A DNA stretch of 64,000 bases, from NCBI GenBank assembly GCA_001692895.1, contig KV748246.1:263106-327105 (forward strand), in the 5' to 3' direction. A program made the position numbers and the translations under genes. This DNA comes from Cenococcum geophilum 1.58 (Eukaryota; Ascomycota; Dothideomycetes; Gloniales; Gloniaceae). Below are positions 8,851-20,859 of this stretch, one piece after another; the stretch's first letter is position 1, and every line of letters begins with the position of its first letter. The notes beneath the pieces are model-generated. The model was not told the origin of the DNA. It ran no database searches and was given only the letters and a program-made list of their open reading frames with translations.

Positions 8851-11800
8851 ACATGGCTACGCCTACCTTAAATAACTGGAAAGACTCCTTATTACTAGGG
8901 GTAGCTAAGTATATAAAACTTATTAATAAAGATTAGGACGAATTCGCCTTTAATATAATAACTTATACCGTAAAATAAGTTAACGGCTTTCTTCTATACT
9001 ATATTATATTCTACTAAAATAGATATTATGCCAACTTATAACTATGGGAGTATTTTAGGGAGGATTTTATAGGATAGACTGCTAATACCTAGGCACTTAG
9101 TAATGTTAATATTGTTTAGGACTTTTAAGACTTCCTCTATAGGAATGGGGTATATATTACTAAGAATAGTAACCTAATTACTAGTAATATTTAGGCCGTT
9201 ATTACTAGTATAAAAGAACTAATATAGACGGAAGCTAAGATTATATATTAACTACGGAAACCTAAAAATAACCTATATTCTTTAAAAGGCAACTTTAATT
9301 CGTATTAAAACCCCTAGAATGCTAACCCTCTACCTAAAGCTACTCTCCTACCTAGAGGTGCTTTCCTACTTAGAGTTACTTCGCCTTTACCTCCTCTACT
9401 CTAGTTAACCAGTAAGCCTTTATTATAAGAAGTTACGAATTTAATAAAGGTATATTTAAATAAAGAGAAGAAGTTTAGAGGAGAACTATATAATATACTT
9501 AGAGTAAAACTATAGGTTTTTTATAACTGTTATAATAAGGTTAGAATTTAATGCCACTAGTACCATTATACTTTCTCTATTATGTTAAAGGGACGGGCAG
9601 CAATATTCTATTACGACTATATTATAGGTAAAAACTATAACTTTAATATAATGCTTTAGCTTACTAGAGCCCACTTTAAGATTAATAAAAATCGCCAACT
9701 TTATATATCCGAATGGCGGGAGACTATATTTTAAAGAGTTATTACTTCTAACCTAATAAAGACTTATTTAGAGTGCCTTTAACTACTTTTTAATAAACTT
9801 TAGAAAATCTAATATGGCCTTACTAAAACTTACTAAAATAAAAATAGCTTAAGGGACTAGGTTATCTTAGCATGCTATAGCGTTCCTAAGTATAACTTGG
9901 CGCTATATAAACCTATAGATACATTTAAAGGAGTATATACTAAGCTATACTCCGCTATAGGTACTGCGATATAAATATAAGAATCTTAATAGTTCTATAC
10001 TAAAAACTCTACCTAACTAAGTATTCCTAACCAACACGATTATAACTAGACTAATTAAATATATAGTGGCCGCGGTAGGGAATACGGAAGAGGGTATAAT
10101 TAATATTAACTATAAGGTAATTATAGAGGTCCTTATAGAGGTTTATTTCAAAGTAATTGCTAGAAAAAATGCTACGTTTATAAGAAGCCAAATTACTAGT
10201 TAACTAGATACTCCCTTAATAAGTAAAAAGAGACATATAATAAGTTCTATTAGAGTATAAGAAATATCGGAAATTGTAAGGTTATTATAGCCTACTTCTA
10301 AAGCTTCCTAGTTTAATATAAAGGCGTAAAAGACCTTAAGGGTGAAGTTAATAAGACTAAATAGCTCCTTATGGATATAGAAATTAAGGACTACTTACCT
10401 AACTAATACTTTATTAAGTATGGTAAGGTAAATAGCATATAAACTATCGCTGTCCTTAATAACTAATCTACGCTCTATTCTATTACGAAGTTAGATATCT
10501 TTAATAAGCTAAAGGAAAGCTCCGCGTTTTCCTTTAATAATAGATACTTGGTAAACGTCTTCTATAGTATTATGCCGGATACTAGAGCTGTAGGAGTATC
10601 TATAGTAGGAGAACCTTAAGTTTGAGCCCTTTAGCAGCTTAATAGCTCTATTTAGATTAACTATTTAATAGTAGGCTAGTATACAATTTATTTTGGCAAA
10701 GGTACTACAATTTTTTTTAGCACAATTAGGGTTTAAACCCCCTTAGGGTATATTAGTTTTTACGTTGTTTCTATAAATACTCCGTTTCTATTTTATATTA
10801 AAGATATAGATAAGTTAGGCGTTAGGCTTAACAACCTTAAGAATATACTTATTTAGGGAGATAATTAGGTACCCGTTATGCGCAAGTAGGGTTACCCCTA
10901 GTTGCTTCTTTATTAACTAGAAAAGAGTATTGCTTAGAGCCACTTAACTAAGTCGGAATTACGCTAACTATACTGTTATTTTAGCCACCTATCTGTTTAT
11001 TAATTACTTAGGGTTTTTTAGTAAGTAGGCTATAAAGTTAAGGTTAAGGCAATTAAGCATCTTATAAAGTATTGCTATTACTACTAAATAAACTAGAAGT
11101 CCCCTAGCCGATTTAAGTTCACCCTTAAGAATAACTACGACTTTAACTTCTATATTATTATTAATATTATATATCTTAGCGGTAAGCCAGTGCTCTAAGT
11201 TATTAACTTCTTAACCTCCTTCTAAGCCACGCGTTTCTTAAAAGATATATTAGCTAGAAACGTATAGGAGACCCTTTAGTTATGCTAGATTAATGTTTAT
11301 TTAGGACCCCCTAATTAAATTGTCTATAACGTAGAAAAGAACTTCTTATCTATAGAGTTTTAATAATAGATAAAGGCAATAGCAATTAAGGTTAAGGAAG
11401 TCCCTATTAAGGTATATAATAGTATTAGAAAAGTAGAACAATATTACGCGCTATTACGCCACGTATATAAGATTATTTCTTTAAAACTAAAGAATACTAG
11501 TGAAAAACTTACCTTATAAATAGCTGTTAAAGCTATTAACAATTCCACTAGCCTAGATAGACTTATACTTACGTTACTAGTCTTTAGCGCCTACCCTTAA
11601 ATAACTAACAATTCTCTACTATTTTCCTCTATTATATAATAAGCTGAGGCTATTCACAAGGCAATAAAAGAGGTGTAACGTCTCTACGCTACACGCTAGG
11701 TTAACGATATACTAAGAATAAGAAATAGCCTAAATACCTTAACTACGCTTAATCTGCTACTCTAGTCTAAGGTACGCGTATGGCGTAAAAAGGGAGGATA

Positions 11801-12356
11801 GTTAGGCCTATACCAACTTATTATAATTAATGGTTAAACTTATACTATTTAGATGCCTTACGGACCTACTTAATTCCGTTTAACTATTATTAAGCCTTAC
11901 TATAAAGATAATAATTCTAAGCCTTTATAGGATGCCCTAGAAGATACCCTAGAAGAGAACTACGATTAATATGCTCTAGAAGGCGACTATAATTCTAATA
12001 TAATTGTAGTAGATGCGCTACAACTATAACGCGGTAGAGGTCGCCTAAAGGGATCATAAAATCGCCAATATCTTATTAATTTTGAAGAATAATTTATTGC
12101 CGCCATTAAGAATAGAGTTGAGTTATTAATGGCCTTTATAACAGCTAAGGAGAAGGCTAACTTTGAACTCGCAAAACAGCTTTAAAAGAAAGGTTGTATT
12201 ATAACTCCAGGAGCTTCTTTCTAAGCATCCAATAAGCAGGAGATCGATAGTCTTATTATAAGAGAAGTCTTTAAATTCGAGAAGTATAACCCTACTAAGT
12301 TTGATAGAGTTCGTATCTTTAAGTCAAGAATGGTTAATAAGATTAAGGGCAAAGCT
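8851..12356 (+). pseudogene. C1 gag-protease-integrase and start of RT (fossil)
   Basis: The frame starts at ATG 8851 (MATPTLNNWKDSL). A gag-like segment runs to about 10600, with a zinc-knuckle region near 10160-10215. A retroviral-type protease region lies near 10570-10900. The integrase has its zinc-binding region near 10950-11100 and its catalytic core near 11100-11560. The first part of the reverse transcriptase starts near 12240 and is interrupted by the G1 insertion. The order and the domain spacing agree with C2. It is heavily broken. Confidence 0.85.
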
Positions 12357-12361
12357 ACTAA

Positions 12362-12572
12362 TGTAACGGCGCTATCGCACGTTACCTGCCAAATTCTGCC
12401 ATATTCTGCCGACCTGCGATTGGCCCGCCTAAAGCTAGCGCCTTAGCGGCTCACCCTATATATTTGTTTACATCGGTCCTAGCGACCCCTTTTCCTTCTC
12501 TTTAGCTTAGTATCTTTATAATATAGCATTCGTTTAAGCTTTGGTTTAGAGGCATTTGTTTAAGCCGTAACA
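12362..12572 (+). repeat. G1 5' LTR
   Basis: 211 bp. It contains the triplet TTCTGCC repeats (CTGCCAAATTCTGCCATATTC) and the 16-bp cross-family motif at 12435-12450. Confidence 0.93.
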
Positions 12573-12759
12573 TTATACTAAGCTCTCCCTACCTTACCTA
12601 AGAAGGCCTTAATAATATCCCACCCTAAAGAAACTTCGTCTGTAACAACGCATTAACACGCTATACTTAGATACTAAAATAACTCTATATTGCCTGGGAA
12701 GGCCTAAATAATATTCTACCTTATAAGCTAGACAGGACTGGACCTGTACCCCCGGAATT

Positions 12760-15700
12760 AAAACTAAAGCGTATAATACCGACAAACCTTAGGAAGCTAA
12801 TGATGGCACTTAAAGCAAGCTTATTTAAGAGAGCTGCCTCTACCTAAGAGGAACCTAAGATCTAATTAGGATCAGAAATTAAAGATAATAATAATATTGT
12901 AGACATACGCGAGCAGATTCGCGCCTTTATAGCTAGCTAGGAAGCCGATTATCTTAAAGCAAGAAATATATAAGAGACCCTATAAGAGATCCTAAAAAGC
13001 CTTACGGCCCTATAAAATAGCCTAGCTTCCCCTTCTCGAAGCCCTAGCTAACCTATTTACTCTACTAAATACAATATACTAGGGAGTACGGATATAATAA
13101 CAAAGTAATTAAAGTCCGTTAAGCTCCCTAACCCCCTACTATTATTTAATGGGATAAACCCTATCTTTAAAAATTAGAGGATTTAAGTATAAGGAAAGCT
13201 CCGCGTTAACTATAACTATTTCCTTTCTAAAGAAGCTAAAATGCTCTACCTTTTTAGTCGAACCAGTAGGGACGCCCAACGGCACCTTTAAGCCAAGTTT
13301 AAGGACGACTCCCCTATCTAATTTATATCTGTTAATAAGATAATACGGCACCTAGCGGCTATTTATGTTAACCTAAACAAAGTACGGGATGCCCGTTATG
13401 ACTATAATTACCTAATAATAAAACTAAACTAACCCTTTCTAAATTCTAGACTTAATTCCTATACCTTACAGGAGAAGGCTAGGTTCCCCTTAAGAACTAC
13501 TAATTAGACCTATATAATAAGCTAATAATCCGGCTATAAGAAAAGATTACTATAACCTTAGATAACCTACTAACCTATAAAAGACTTATAGCTTATTGCT
13601 TATTATTAGACTTAGAACTAAAGCGGATTAACGCCCGCCCTAATTAGCAGAAGCGACTCTATAACAATTGGAACTCGCTAGCTATACCTATAGAAGCTAA
13701 AGTAGGAAGATAAGTTACAACTGCTCTTATACTAAAGGCGATTATAACTATGTACTGGTGAGCCTTGCCTGACTAGCTACGTACCATGCTATTAACTAGT
13801 ATTCGCCGTAATACTCTAATTAACCCTACCTTAGCCACGTGCTTTAACTATAATAAGTAAGGTTACTTTACCTCGTCCTGCCTGGAGCTAAAGGATATAA
13901 GCGATATTAAGGAGATAGAGGAAGGAGAAACGTCTAATAAGTTAGGAAAAAAAGAACCCTAGGGAAAGACTCCCCCCTAGGGTACCCTATCGATCTTAAA
14001 GAGATTAATCTTAATTAGTTAATAGGTAGAAAGCATTTCACGGTTTTATATATAGTATCTCAAAATAGATATAGAGTTAATATAACCGCCCTTATTAACA
14101 CTAAAGTAAATAGCTTCGCCTTTATAAATACTGCTTATATAAATAATATTGCCAAGTTTCTAAATGCAGAAGCCATTTAACTAGAGAAGCCTATTTAGGT
14201 AAAGGGCTATAATAGCCAAGCCGGTCGGCCCGTTACCTACGTCTTAAAGTTATATATCGCTCTTAACGGACGACGCTAATACGGTATCCCCTTTTACATC
14301 CTAGACCTAGGGTCCTATAATATAATCCTTAAACGAAAATAGATATCCTATTTTAATATTTGGTTAAATATATAAAAAAGACAGTTTGTTTAGCCGGAGG
14401 ATAGACTAAGGTTGCCCTCCTTTATTAGGGAGATCCGAACTAACCGTAAGATACTAGCCGCAAGGGCTAACCCTACCTACTAGTAGGATATCTAGGCCCG
14501 TGACCTAGCCTTTACCTAAGAGGACGCCCGCTATAAAGCTAGAAAGAACTCTATACTAATAAAGATACTCTCCTAAAGCGCTATATTTAAAGAGAACTCT
14601 ATATATAGAAGCGGGATAGATAATAACGTAGATAACGTCTAAATTGTATAGATCTAACCGTTATAGAAAAGAACGTATTAATAGGATATAAGGGATAACC
14701 TCTAAAAGATATAATAGGAGCTAAAAAGGGTAACGATAACGCCAGTACCCTAAAAGTCCCTAAAGTTATATACGCCCCTATTATTAGTTAACCCCCCTAC
14801 TATAGATATCGCCGTAATTAGCGCTCTAGTATTCCACTTTAATATATACTAGAAGGATAATAAGGTCTTTACAACGAGCCTATATAAGATTAACCAAATT
14901 ATTAATAATAAAGAGGAAAGGCTAGATAAGGAAACCGACGAGGAACTAGTTAAACGCCTCTTTCCTACCATTTATATAGGCTATAAGGATGTATTTTTAA
15001 AGGCGGCCTTAGATAAGTTACCCCCTTACCAGATATATAATTATAAGATTTAATTAGAGGCCAATAACTTGCTAGGCTATAGCCCCCTTTACTATTAATT
15101 AATAGATAAGCTAAAAGTAATAAAGTAGTACTTGATTAATAACCTAGATAAAGGGTTTATTAAGCTAAGTTAAGCCCCTTTTACTTCCCCTATCCTGTTC
15201 GTAAAAAAGCCTAATAGAAGTCTTTATTTTTGTATTAACTATTAAAAGCTAAACGCTATTACTTAAAAGGACCGGTATCCTATTCCTTTAATTAACAAGA
15301 CCCTTATACGTCTAAGCTAGGTAAAGATCTTTACTAAACTTAATATCCGCCAAGCTTTCTACCAAATTAAAATAGACCCTGCATCCGAAGATTTAATAAC
15401 GTTTCGTACCCGCTATGGTTCCTATAAATATAAAGTTCTTCCTTTTAGACTAATAAACAGACTAGCTACGTACTAAAGGTATATAAATAACGTTCTTTTT
15501 AATTACCTTAACAAATTCTATACGGTATACCTAAATAACATTCTTATATACTCGGACAACGAACTTAAGTATTAAGTTTATATTAAGAAGGTCCTAAAGA
15601 GACTACGGAACGCGGGCTTATAAGTCGATATTAAGAAATGCAAGTTTAGGGTAAAATGTATAAAATACCTCGGGTTTATTATAACTATAAAAGGAATTAA

Positions 15701-17990
15701 GGTTAACCCTAAGAAGGTAGAGGCAATCTATAACTAGAAGCCCCCTTATATAGTAAAAGGAATCCAGTCCTTCCTTAATTTTTGTAATTTCTACTACCAG
15801 TTTATCTATAACTACAAAATTGTGGTAAAACCTCTCGTATAACTAACTAGGAAGGATACGCCTTTCGTCTTTAATAATAGCTATATAGAGGCCTTTAAAG
15901 AGGTAAAGGATTAGCTTATTTCTTCCCTAATCCTTTATTACTATAACCCGGACCTTAAATTAATGCTAGAAACAGACGCCTCTAATAGGGTCGTAGTAGA
16001 AATCCTATTACAGTTACATCTAGACGGCGAATAGTACCCTATAGTTTTCTTCTTAAAGATAATAGACCTAGCTAAGTATAACTATAAAGTATATAATAAA
16101 GAAATGCTAGCTATTATTTAATTACTCTCCTAATAGCGCGTAGAGCTTAAAGGTACAAATTTCTGGATTAAGATATATATAGATTATAAAGCCTTAAAGT
16201 ACTTTATGACTATAAAGTAGCTTATAGGGCGATAAGCCTAGTAGGCCGAAATACTCTCCTAATTCTTCTTTATAATTATATATCGTTCTAGCAAGTAAAA
16301 CTCTAAGGCTAATGCCCTAACCTAAAGAGAATAAGACATAGGACCCTAGGATAAGCTAAAGACCTAATATTAGACGCGCGCCCTCCTTTATCTAGAATAG
16401 CTCGACCTACAAATCCTTAAGAAGCTAAACTCCCAGTAAAACGAGCTAGCACTAATAAAGGAGTCCTTAGATAAGCTAATAGGGCTAATTAACTACCTTT
16501 TAACTATAAACCGTATAGCTAATGCCTTAAGGGCCCTTTGCGAATAAGCTATAAAAGGAGACCCTAATTTTAAAACAGAGGAAGGATTGCTCCTATACTA
16601 GGAGCGGCTTATAGTCCCTAATGTTAACAATTTACGGACTAAACTAATCCGCGAAGCTTATTGCTAAGTCTTTATAGCATACCCTAGCAAGAATAAGACC
16701 TATAAAATTATTAACTGCCGCTACTACTAGCCAAGAATAGTTATAGATATTAATTAATATATATAGAACTGCGAAGACTACTAGAGAGCTATAATCCCAC
16801 GGGATAAGACCCTAGGACTACTTAAGCCACTCCTAATACTAGAGCGCCCTTAGTAGTATATCTTTATAGACTTTTATAAACTACCTAGGGACCGTAACGA
16901 ATATAATATAGTTATAGTTATAGTTAACCGCTTTAGTAAACGCCCGTTCTTAATTCCATGTTATAAAAATATTAATGCTAAAGAGGCAGCCTGGCTATAT
17001 ATCTATTATATCTACCAAATCTATAGACTATTAAATACTATTATGTCTAATTATAGGCCATAGTTTATATCGGCTTTTTAGAATAAGTTTACCTAGATCT
17101 TAGGCATTAAGCTAAAGCTTTTTACAGCTTATTACCCCTAGATAGACGGTTAGATAGAGATTGTAAATTAGTACCTAGACTAGAGGCTTAGGCCCTTTAT
17201 TAACTATTTCTAAAATAACTGGTTTAAACTACTACCCTTAATAGACTACGCGTAAGTAACCCTACCCTATAACTCTATAGGGTTTACCCTGATTTAGCTA
17301 GAAATAGAATACTTACCCTATATAAGCTTTAACTAGAAAAGGCTAGAAGAACCCTAGACTATATAAAAGAAGCTATCCTATGCTAAGGCCTAACAGTACG
17401 CCAAATAATTGGAGGAGGCCTAGACGGTAGCCCGTAAAAACCTAGAAAAAGCTTAGAGGTTAATAGAATAGCAGGCGAATAAACACCGTTAAGAGCCCGA
17501 TTTTGCCCCTAGCGATATAGTCTAGGTTATAATAAGGAATTAGAGAACCGAACGACCTAGCTATAAGCTGGACTACTAGATGGCAGGACCGTATAAAGTT
17601 CTTAAGAAGATAGGCAACTTATATAAAATAAAGCTCCCAGACTTAATTAGGGTTTACCCTATCTTCTCGCTAAATAAGTTACGGAAAGCTGCAAATAACC
17701 TATTACCTGGATAAAAGAACAAGCCTCCCCTACTAGTTTAAGTAAACGGTGATAATAAATAGAAGGTTAACAAAATACTGGCCTATAAGATAGTACGGGG
17801 AGCGCTAAAATACCGTGTTTAATAGAAGGGCTACGATCCTAACCTAACCTAGTACCTTATATAAAACTTTATAGGCTGCCCCCAGAAGCTTAAAAAATTC
17901 TATAACTAATACCCTAATACGCTTAGACCCCCAAAGTACCTAGATAAATAGATAGAATGCTAGTATAATAAAGATAATAAGTTACTAAAA
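12760..17990 (+). pseudogene. G1 gag-pol with chromodomain (fossil)
   Basis: Gag is legible from about 12760, with a CFNYNK-type zinc knuckle near 13838-13875. A protease region follows near 14040-14360. The reverse transcriptase lies near 14990-15580, with the FYTVYL..ILIYSDN catalytic region at about 15518-15558. RNase H is near 15950-16330. The integrase, with its zinc-binding head, is near 16640-17330. A chromodomain-like tail near 17770-17900 assigns the element to the chromoviruses, whose chromodomain is thought to steer integration to heterochromatin. The minus-strand frame at 13142-13351 is a shadow of gag. Confidence 0.88.
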
Positions 17991-18094
17991 GAATATAGGG
18001 ACAAAAACGCCCCAAAGCCCTAATACAGCTATCTGCCAAATTCTGCTATATTCTGCCGTTTTCTGCTAGTACCGTAAAATTTCAGATATCTAGG

Positions 18095-18117
18095 AACTTT
18101 AACCGCCGGTTAAAGTT
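18095..18117. repeat. Palindrome P1 (in G1, after pol)
   Basis: Perfect inverted repeat, arms AACTTTAACC and GGTTAAAGTT around GCC, followed by ATCTAATTAGTTAGA. It sits between the chromodomain and the 3' LTR. Confidence 0.9.
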
Positions 18118-18338
18118 ATCTAATTAGTTAGATCCGTGCTAAGACTTTTAGCAGCTACTCTTTCTAGCCTAGTGCTTCTACTTAGCCTATAATCGCCCTT
18201 TATACTTAGTTAGGACGGACTCGTGTCCCCTTTATCTCCTTATTTTATATTTTTATAATCCTACGTTTATAAGCCTAGTACTACCCTACTTTTTCTAACG
18301 AAGCTTAAGGGCAGGCTTTCTTTTAAAGAGGGGGGTGA

Positions 18339-18549
18339 TGTAACGGCGCTATCGCATGTTACCTGCTAAATTCTGCCATATTCTACCGACCTGTGATTAG
18401 CCCGCCTAAAGCTAGCGCCTTAGCGGCTCATCTTATATATTTGTTTACATCGGTCCTAGCGACCCCTTTTCCTTCTCTTTAGCTTAGTATCTTCGTAATA
18501 TAGCATTCGTTCAAGCTTCGGTTCAGAGGCATTTATTTAAGCCGTGACA
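18339..18549 (+). repeat. G1 3' LTR
   Basis: 211 bp, partner of 12362-12572. It holds the 16-bp motif at 18412-18427 unchanged, despite about 15 transitions elsewhere. Confidence 0.93.
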
Positions 18550-18554
18550 ACTAA

Positions 18555-19850
18555 CGCCCTATTTAAGAAATTAAGGCTTATTATCTAAGGCTATAACGAT
18601 AATAGTAAGGAGGTAATTCTTATGCAGTCTCTTATAATTCAACGAGCTAGTTAGCAAGTTATTATTGCGCTAGCTCCCTCCTTAATAAAAAATGGAATAG
18701 CGGTTTATTTGCGAGATATCACTTAAGCCTATACCTAATTAGAGACGTACCTTTAGCGCTTAATATTAGCATACCTTCCAGAGTAAATTCGCCACTAGTA
18801 TCCTAAAGATATAATTATAGTTATACTTAAGCCATTATATAGGATCGTAGAGGTAGGAACTTACTGGTAGGCTACCTACAGCAAGCACTATAAAGAGAAG
18901 CTTTTAATGACTACTTCTACATTTAATCCCTGCTTCCTTATTATAACTATAAGAACTCTATTTAGAATTATTGGCATATAAACTAATAATATAATTATCT
19001 TAGGAGACGACTAATTCTTAGCTCTTAAAGAAGACGAGCTAGTAAAGGCAAATCTTATGGCAAAGCTAAAGGAAAAGCTTAGTTTAATAATACTATTACT
19101 CTTTAATGGATGCATCCTCTCCCTAAACGAGGATTCTATTACTCTACGCCAGAAGGGTTAAGGTAAGAAGATTAATGTTATTAACGCTAATTCTCTAAAG
19201 TAAGGATATGTGGAGTAACGCGCTTGCGGAGCTTATATTACTTCTATCTATTAACCTAAGGCTTTATTTAATCTCTCTATTACCGCCTAACACTAGGAAC
19301 TAACTAAGGATGATATCTTTGCCCTAAATAAGCGTCTTTTTTAGTAAATGAACTATCTCAATCGGGGACTACTCTATATGCCTATTAATCTTCCTACCGC
19401 TAAGCTCTTTATATTTATTAATAGATTATTTGTAAATAATAAAGATTTTAGCTCCTAGTTAGGATATAAGATTATTATTATAAACGAATTTACTAGAGAG
19501 AATAACTTTACAATCTATGGCAATCTTATTTATTAGAGCTTAACTAAGAGTAAACGCGTTACCTAAAGTGTTTTAGCGTTAGAGATATATAGAATAGTTA
19601 GCGGAGTTAATATAGCAATTGCAATTAGAATTACCCTAAAGATAATTATAGATCGACTCAAACTTCCCGTTATCCCTATAATTGTATACACCGACTTATA
19701 TTCCCTCTATAAGTGTTTAGTTAAGCTCGGTACTACAAAGGAGAAGCGCCTTATAATTAATATTATGGCACTTTAGCAATCCTATAAGCGTTAAAAACTC
19801 TTTAAGATTTAATAGATTAATAGCTAAGATAACCNNGNANATNTAATAAN
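18555..19850 (+). pseudogene. C1 reverse transcriptase and RNase H (fossil)
   Basis: This continues the Copia pol after the G1 insertion. The RT fingers and palm run from 18555 to about 19200, including a KPLY-type stretch near 18830 and the region that aligns with the C2 frame at 47728-47913. RNase H runs from about 19395 to 19840, with an IYTDLYSLY stretch near 19687. The end is obscured by ambiguous bases. Confidence 0.85.
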
Positions 19851-19911
19851 NAANGCGAACCNAAANAAGGNACTANAGACGTTTATTNATANAAATACTC
19901 TNNNTNTANNA
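19835..19911. other. Run of ambiguous bases (N)
   Basis: Scattered single and short N calls inside the last part of C1 RNase H. They look like unresolved consensus positions between near-identical repeat copies in the assembly, and not a sized gap. Confidence 0.9.
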
Positions 19912-19979
19912 GTTAAAGGTTAGGTTAAAAGGGAGTCCCTAGAAATTTCTTAGTTATATAAGGTCTTAAGATATCTAGG

Positions 19980-20002
19980 AACTTTAACCAGCGGTTAAAG
20001 TT
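19980..20002. repeat. Palindrome P2 (in C1 3' cassette)
   Basis: Arms AACTTTAACC and GGTTAAAGTT around AGC (one centre change from P1), followed by ATCTAATTAGTTAGATTC and TTGCCAAGA. The 16-bp motif follows at 20128-20143. The same order is seen in C2. Confidence 0.88.
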
Positions 20003-20326
20003 ATCTAATTAGTTAGATTCTCTTGCCAAGACTTTTTAGAGCATAATATTCTATAGACCCTAACTTAACCCAGCCAATTAGGATTTTTTATCCCCGGGAT
20101 AGAAAATTACTATTAGCTTACTTACTACTAGCGCCTTAGCGGCCCTCCGAATAAGATATCTACCTATAACTCCTAAGTAAGAAAGTACTACGTGCTAAGA
20201 GGCAAATTTTGGGATAGCGAAACTTATATTACAATAGTAATAGTAAGTAAAGAGGATTAATATTTGCTATGTTAGTTAAGCGGTATATATATATATAAAT
20301 GGCAACTATAAAAGAAGAGTTGCTAG

Positions 20327-20541
20327 TATTGGGAATAAAGGTAAGTGGTTACCATATAAGGCAAATTGCCATTATAGGTAGCAAGTTGCCGTTACGTGCG
20401 GCAAGTTGCCGTTACGTGTCGCCGCGGCAGTAGCGTGGCGAGGAGCCTTAAGCTCCTTACCCTCCCTAATATATATAAGAATAACAATCATTATACTATC
20501 TACAAACCGTAGCTATATAATATCCCCTTGTGTAACTAACA
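20327..20541 (+). repeat. C1 3' LTR
   Basis: 215 bp, 20 bp longer than its partner because a GTTACGTGCGGCAAGTTGCC unit is present one extra time. It ends in CTAACA just before the CTAAT target duplication. Confidence 0.9.
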
Positions 20542-20549
20542 CTAATATA

Positions 20550-20640
20550 GCTTACTAATTAATAAGTTAAACTCTTTATAAAATATTTTATAGTATTTTA
20601 TTTTAATTATATTAAAAGTTTAATATATTAATTAGTAAGC
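20550..20640. repeat. Small AT-rich hairpin repeat
   Basis: GCTTACTAATTAATAAGTTA at 20550 is mirrored by TAATATATTAATTAGTAAGC ending at 20640, giving 24-bp arms with few mismatches around about 43 bp of AT-rich DNA. It lies inside the right half of the TIR element. Confidence 0.7.
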
Positions 20641-20859
20641 GATATTTAAATTTTTATATAAATACCTATTATAATTATTAAGCTATAAGTATTTTAAAAC
20701 TATATATAAAATAGCTTTAAAATTTTTAAAATTTTTTTTATAAAAAGCTTAAATTACTATTTAATAAGCGATATTTAAAATTTTATATAAATAACTATAG
20801 TAGTTCTTAAGTTATAAGTATTTTAGTAGGGCAATATTAGTACTATATATGAGGTGGCC

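Larger units (their letters stand above)
12362..18549 (+). mobile_element. G1: Ty3/Gypsy chromovirus inserted in C1
   Basis: 6188 bp with two 211-bp LTRs (TGTAACGGCG to GTRACA). An exact ACTAA target duplication (12357-12361 and 18550-18554) lies on both sides, and the interrupted Copia sequence reads straight across it in C2 (near 47310). A polypurine run (AAAGAGGGGGGTGA) precedes the 3' LTR. The LTRs differ at about 15 sites, all transitions by eye, so RIP and not clock-like drift dominates. The element is structurally whole but coding-dead, with many breaks. Confidence 0.95.
8253..20541 (+). mobile_element. C1: Ty1/Copia LTR element, split by G1
   Basis: A fossil Copia element of about 6.1 kb once the G1 insertion is subtracted. 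It is flanked by the target duplication CCAAT (8248-8252) and CTAAT (20542-20546), which differ by one RIP-type transition. LTRs of 195 and 215 bp run from TG(A/T)T to (C/T)AACA. The order gag, protease, integrase, reverse transcriptase, RNase H is diagnostic of Copia. The element has many breaks and is certainly inactive. Close relative: C2 at 43234-49223. A 3' cassette between RNase H and the LTR carries the cross-family palindrome and the 16-bp motif. Confidence 0.92.
7785..20831. mobile_element. AT-rich element with terminal inverted repeats, split by C1
   Basis: The left end starts CCCTACTAAAATACTTATA and the right end finishes TATAAGTATTTTAGTAGGG. The two arms match as inverted repeats for roughly 90-100 bp (7785-7880 against 20740-20831), with patchy similarity further in. 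A second inverted pair lies inside: 8215-8247 against 20651-20683. Once C1 (8253-20541) is removed, the element is only about 760 bp and carries no transposase frame, so it fits a MITE or other non-autonomous DNA transposon. The flanks (TTATATTA on the left, CAATATTA on the right) give no clear target duplication, and two MITEs in opposite orientation remain possible. Confidence 0.55.

Noticed and set aside
13142-13351. Minus-strand 69-codon frame
   Set aside because: Antisense shadow of G1 gag.
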